Source: Alphaproteobacteria bacterium
GTDB lineage: Bacteria > Pseudomonadota > Alphaproteobacteria > Rhizobiales > Xanthobacteraceae
DNA: 64,000 bases
Assembly: GCA_005884685.1 (NCBI GenBank)
Contig: VBAH01000028.1
Span: 62,001 to 126,000 of the forward strand
Direction of reading: 5' to 3'
Position 1 is the stretch's first letter. Each line of letters opens with the position of its first letter. The notes under the pieces were generated by a model. It was not told the DNA's origin, ran no database searches, and saw nothing but the letters and a program-made list of their open reading frames with translations. Of the stretch, positions 61,143 to 64,000 are shown one piece after another. Made by a program: the position numbers and the translations under genes.

Positions 61143-62345
61143 ATGAACATTGAATCCCCCATCAAGGATGGCGAGGCAGTCTCGTTCGAGCTCGGCGAGG
61201 ATTATTCCGAGCTGCGCGAGGCGGTGCGGAAAATCTGCGCGAAATATCCCGGGCTCTATTGGCGTGACCTGGAAGAGCGCTCCGCCTATCCGACCGAAAT
61301 GGTGCGCGATCTCACCGAAGGCGGCTATCTCGCGGCATTGATCCCGCAGGAGTATGGGGGCGCCGGCTTGCCGATCCGCGCGGCCGCCGCGATCCTGGAG
61401 GAAATCAACATCGCGGGCTGCACCGCGACGCAGTGCCACGCCCAGATGTACATCATGGGCACGCTGCTGCGGCACGGCAACGCGGAGCAGAAGAGCCGCT
61501 ATCTGCCGGGCATCGCGCGCGGCGAGTTGCGCCTGCAGGCCTTCGGCGTGACCGAGCCGACCACCGGCTCCGACACCACCAAGCTGAAAACGCGCGCGGT
61601 GAAAAAGGGCAACGACCGCTATGTCGTCAGCGGCCAGAAAGTGTGGACCTCGCGCGCGCTGCACTCGGATCTGATGCTGCTGCTCGCGCGCACCACGCCG
61701 GTCGAGGAGGTGAAGAAGCGGTCCGAAGGCCTGTCGGTGTTTCTGGTCGACATCCGCGAGTCGCGTGGGCGCGGCATGGACATCCGCCCGCTCAAGGCGA
61801 TGGTCAATCACAACACCACGGAAGTGTTCTTCGACAATCTCGAAGTACCGGCCGAGAACCTGATCGGCGAGGAGGGCAAGGGCCTCTCCTACATCATGGA
61901 CGGCATGAACGCCGAGCGCATCCTGGTGGCCTCAGAAGCGGTCGGCGACGGGCGCTGGTTCCTGAAAAAATCAGTCGATTACGCCAACAGCCGTGTCGTG
62001 TTCGGCCGCACCATCGGCAAGAACCAGGGCGTCCAGTTCCCGATCGCGCGCGCCTACGCGGAGCTCGAGGCGGCCGACATGATGTGCCGCCGCGCTGCCG
62101 CGCTGTTCGACGCGAACGCGCCGTGCGGCGCGGATGCCAACATGGCGAAGCTGCTCGCCTCGGAAGCGTGCTGGAAGGCCGCCGAAGCCGCGATGCAGAC
62201 GCACGGCGGATTCTCGTATGCCAAGGAATACGACATCGAGCGCAAATGGCGCGAGGTGCGGCTCTACCAGATCGCGCCGGTGTCGACGAACCTGGTGCTC
62301 GCCTATCTGGGGCAGCACGTGCTCGGCATGGAGCGGTCGTATTAA
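61143..62345 (+). CDS. Acyl-CoA dehydrogenase
   Basis: A 400-residue FAD enzyme: LIPQEYGGAGLPIRAAAAIL, QAFGVTEPTTGSDTTKLKTR with VSGQKVWTSRALHS (flavin and acyl-CoA contacts), FDNLEVPAENLIGEEGKGLS, RVVFGRTIGKNQGVQFPIAR and a C-terminal QTHGGFSYAKEYDIERKWRE. It introduces an alpha-beta double bond in an acyl-CoA; the acyl group is unknown. It lies between a family C repeat and a tRNA-Arg gene. Confidence 0.93.
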   Translation: MNIESPIKDGEAVSFELGEDYSELREAVRKICAKYPGLYWRDLEERSAYPTEMVRDLTEGGYLAALIPQEYGGAGLPIRAAAAILEEINIAGCTATQCHAQMYIMGTLLRHGNAEQKSRYLPGIARGELRLQAFGVTEPTTGSDTTKLKTRAVKKGNDRYVVSGQKVWTSRALHSDLMLLLARTTPVEEVKKRSEGLSVFLVDIRESRGRGMDIRPLKAMVNHNTTEVFFDNLEVPAENLIGEEGKGLSYIMDGMNAERILVASEAVGDGRWFLKKSVDYANSRVVFGRTIGKNQGVQFPIARAYAELEAADMMCRRAAALFDANAPCGADANMAKLLASEACWKAAEAAMQTHGGFSYAKEYDIERKWREVRLYQIAPVSTNLVLAYLGQHVLGMERSY

Positions 62346-62396
62346 GCGCGGTTGCGCTTGTGAGCCGGCACTCCAGCGGATATTGACGGGATCGAC

Positions 62397-62473
62397 GCGC
62401 CCGTAGCTCAGCTGGATAGAGCATCAGACTTCGAATCTGAGGGTCGGGAGTTCGAATCTCTCCGGGCGCGCCA
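62397..62473 (+). tRNA. tRNA-Arg(TCG), probable integration target
   Basis: A 77-base cloverleaf almost identical to the one at 21442: acceptor GCGCCCG/CGGGCGC, anticodon stem TCAGA/TCTGA, loop CTTCGAA (anticodon TCG), encoded CCA. Its last 49 bases (62425-62473) recur exactly at 63291-63339. Confidence 0.97.
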
Positions 62474-62484
62474 CGATCAGTTCA

Positions 62485-62991
62485 TCATGGGGGAACGTCC
62501 CCCGGATTTGATTTGATCTTGTAGTCGATGCCGTTGTTTGCCGGCGCACCCAGCTTCACGACCTTGATGAACCCGTAGCCCATTCCTGCATGACAGCCGT
62601 TGCAAGCACCAATGGCCGCGGTATACGCGGGTTCGAATGCCTTGAAATCTTTGGCCGCGATGGCCTTGGTTACCGGGGCAAAGGTATTCTCATAGAAGCT
62701 CTTCCACGTCTTGTACTCATCCGGCTTGGTTACGCTCGCCGGATTCATTGCCCCATTCATGTACTTGGACATGTATGCCGCGAGCGCCCAATTGTCGCCC
62801 TTGGCGGCGAAATACATATTTTGAAAGCGGTCGCCGACTTCGCGCATCGGGATGGCAAACTTGGGAAGCGTCGACTTCACTTGATCGATCTGCTTTTGCA
62901 GGTCCTTTGGAGGGTCTTGGGCGAATGAACTTGAAGCGCTCAGGACCGAACCTGCCAAGCAAACTGCTGCAATTCTTGTAATTCTCCGCAT
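62485..62991 (-). CDS. Secreted monohaem c-type cytochrome
   Basis: A 168-residue protein with a signal peptide (MRRITRIAAVCLAGSVLSAS, cut near SFAQ) and one haem c site GACNGCHAGMGYGF near the C-terminus. The body is helical (PMREVGDRFQNMYFAAKGDN, LAAYMSKYMNGAMNPASV), with the haem site at the end. The ATG at 62991 follows GGAGGA. It lies alone inside the tRNA-framed interval and has less GC-rich codons than neighbours, so it is probably acquired. The gap 62992-63290 shows no gene. Confidence 0.8.
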   Translation of the reverse strand: MRRITRIAAVCLAGSVLSASSSFAQDPPKDLQKQIDQVKSTLPKFAIPMREVGDRFQNMYFAAKGDNWALAAYMSKYMNGAMNPASVTKPDEYKTWKSFYENTFAPVTKAIAAKDFKAFEPAYTAAIGACNGCHAGMGYGFIKVVKLGAPANNGIDYKIKSNPGDVPP

Positions 62992-63290
62992 TGTGTCCTC
63001 CATCAGAGGTAACAAATTAGGAAATTACAAAAAACCGAGCAGCGCGTTGATTAGAATCAAAGGATCAAAAGAATCGTGCAGCGCCGCATATAGAAGGTCA
63101 CGCGTCTCAGATGCGGCACCCACCGTCCACTCTTGGCTGTTCTCGGAAGATCACGGATAGTCCGCAAGGTGCAGGTGAGCGGACATCGGCTGAGGGCTGG
63201 AATGGGTTGCAGTCAGCTACGCGATTGATCCGCAAGCGGCTGAATGGTGCTCGGTTTGCAAAAAGAACCTGATATAACAACGCCTGCCGC

Positions 63291-63339
63291 CAGACTTCGA
63301 ATCTGAGGGTCGGGAGTTCGAATCTCTCCGGGCGCGCCA
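63291..63339 (+). repeat. Partial tRNA-Arg(TCG) copy, attachment-site-like
   Basis: Exact repeat of the last 49 bases of the tRNA at 62397-62473, beginning CAGACTTCGAATCTGAGGGT and ending with the CCA. No 5' half of a tRNA precedes it, so it cannot be a functional tRNA gene. It differs from the other tRNA-Arg(ACG), so the source is the adjacent TCG gene. Confidence 0.85.
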
Positions 63340-63427
63340 GCAAAAGGCCCCACTGTGTTACCCATGTCTCCGGAATGAACTGTCACTCTTCTCCCAGGAA
63401 GGGCATCTCCGCCGTGACCGCCCGCGC

Positions 63428-63805
63428 ATGACCGAACCAGAAAATCCCGACGCCGCGCTCGACCGCATCTTCGTGCACGATTTCGTGCTGCCGGCGCGCA
63501 TCGGTGCGTTCGACGAGGAGCACGACCGGCCGCAGCAGGTGCGCTTCACCGTGGATTGCCGGATTGCGCGGCCCACGCGCGTGCCCGAGCGCCTGCCGGA
63601 GGTTTTCTCCTACGATCTGATCACCGACGGCATCCGCGCCATCGTCGCCGAGGGCCACATCCATCTGGTCGAGACGCTGGCCGAGCGCGTCGCCGCGATG
63701 GTGCTGGTGCATCCGGTGATCCAGCAGGTGACTGTGCGGGTGGAGAAGCTGGAAGTCATTCCCGGCAGCACCGTCGGCGTGCAGATCACGCGTCAGCGCC
63801 GGTAA
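63428..63805 (+). CDS. folB: Dihydroneopterin aldolase-type protein
   Basis: A 125-residue FolB-fold protein: [20 protein letters not shown], then [20 protein letters not shown] and [14 protein letters not shown], ending [19 protein letters not shown]. FolB converts dihydroneopterin to the hydroxymethyl pterin in folate synthesis; relatives in methylotrophs and alphaproteobacteria have varied roles. The stop overlaps the convergent pqqE end by 13 bases. No other folate gene is in view. Confidence 0.85.
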   Translation: MTEPENPDAALDRIFVHDFVLPARIGAFDEEHDRPQQVRFTVDCRIARPTRVPERLPEVFSYDLITDGIRAIVAEGHIHLVETLAERVAAMVLVHPVIQQVTVRVEKLEVIPGSTVGVQITRQRR

Positions 63806-64000
63806 TCATACGCCGCGTCTTCTCGCATCTCCGCCAGTTCGGCGACCAGCGCGTGCCGCGGCGACAAGTGGCACACGGGATCGGTCGCGCGCGCATCGCC
63901 GGTGAGGGCGAAGGCCTGGCAGCGGCAGCCGCCGAAATCCTCTTCGCGCTTCGGGCACGAGCGGCACGGCTCCTGCATCCAGCCGGTGCCGCGAAACGCC
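63793..64000 (-). CDS. pqqE: PQQ biosynthesis radical SAM enzyme PqqE, C-terminal part
   Basis: Only the last 69 or so residues are in the window; the gene continues past 64000. It shows the SPASM-domain cysteine pattern [20 protein letters not shown], then [20 protein letters not shown], typical of PqqE, which cross-links Glu and Tyr in PqqA during pyrroloquinoline quinone synthesis. It suggests a PQQ cluster to the right and PQQ-dependent alcohol or sugar dehydrogenases in this organism. Confidence 0.85.
   Translation of the reverse strand, partial: AFRGTGWMQEPCRSCPKREEDFGGCRCQAFALTGDARATDPVCHLSPRHALVAELAEMREDAAYDYRR

Larger units (their letters stand above)
62425..63339. mobile_element. 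Putative mini-island framed by 49-bp direct repeats
   Basis: A perfect 49-base copy of the tRNA-Arg(TCG) 3' half, from within the anticodon stem to CCA, lies at 63291-63339. The 866-base repeat interval between is less GC-rich than the surroundings. Tyrosine-recombinase elements duplicate tRNA 3' ends in just this way, giving an intact tRNA at one end and a partial copy at the other. The interval holds a cytochrome c gene but no integrase, so it could be a deletion remnant or a non-autonomous insertion. Integration is inferred; only the repeat is observed. Confidence 0.7.

Noticed and set aside
63107-63343. Minus-strand ORF starting MLARPERFELPTLRFEVW
   Set aside because: Again the antisense of a tRNA-Arg segment (63291-63339); the remainder matches no family and has no ribosome site.

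Overview
The window is high-GC DNA, dense with genes on both strands. Its gene content points to an alphaproteobacterium of the order Hyphomicrobiales, on the Bradyrhizobiaceae/Xanthobacteraceae side. Supporting signs are the rpmH-rnpA-yidC cluster with engB nearby, an HWE-type sensor kinase, many small secreted proteins of the Bradyrhizobium kind, Bug/TctC binding proteins, and several families of short palindromic intergenic repeats. This placement is inference from content; no marker gene such as 16S rRNA is present.

Layout. 0.4-4.1 kb: a TetR repressor divergent from an FMN azoreductase with tandem operators, then two membrane-anchored SGNH hydrolases. 4.2-5.5 kb: engB, a Cys-rich small protein and dodecin. 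5.5-14.7 kb: an accessory stretch of small secreted or unknown proteins, a frameshifted sensor kinase, GlsB, an exported truncated hemoglobin, a Crp/Fnr regulator, two XRE regulators, gene fragments and a DUF433/PIN-like pair. 14.8-17.2 kb: yidC, rnpA and rpmH (GTG start, 44 aa). 17.5-24.8 kb: a TVP38/flavoprotein pair, a histidine kinase, tRNA-Arg(ACG), a DAO oxidoreductase, a duplicated membrane protein, a HAD hydrolase and a zinc-ribbon protein. 24.9-29.8 kb: an amidase with its small partner, hemE, ppa and pyrG.

29.9-62.3 kb is a long catabolic region. It holds a Liv-type ABC transporter, a DAO oxidoreductase, hydantoinase/oxoprolinase HyuA and HyuB, a three-subunit molybdenum hydroxylase and an FAH-family hydrolase. 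These are followed by two alpha/beta hydrolases, a DUF35/thiolase-fold pair, a two-subunit CoA-transferase, a GST, an MBL hydrolase and an HpcH aldolase. A polar amino-acid ABC transporter, two orphan binding proteins, an acyl-CoA ligase, HMG-CoA lyase and acyl-CoA dehydrogenase complete it. Together they suggest uptake, hydroxylation, ring opening, CoA activation and C-C cleavage of organic acids or N-heterocycles. The substrate cannot be read from the sequence.

62.4-64.0 kb: tRNA-Arg(TCG) whose 3' 49 bases are repeated 866 bp downstream, framing a small AT-richer insert with a cytochrome c gene. Then come folB and the C-terminal end of pqqE, which runs off the window.

The most notable signals are the tRNA-framed mini-island, gene-tail fragments beside intergenic repeats, a repeat hairpin placed directly after the binding-protein gene in both ABC operons, two alpha/beta hydrolases lacking a nucleophile serine beside a thiolase-fold/DUF35 pair, and three diverged members of one small-protein family. 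No CRISPR array, rRNA operon, phage or transposase gene was seen.
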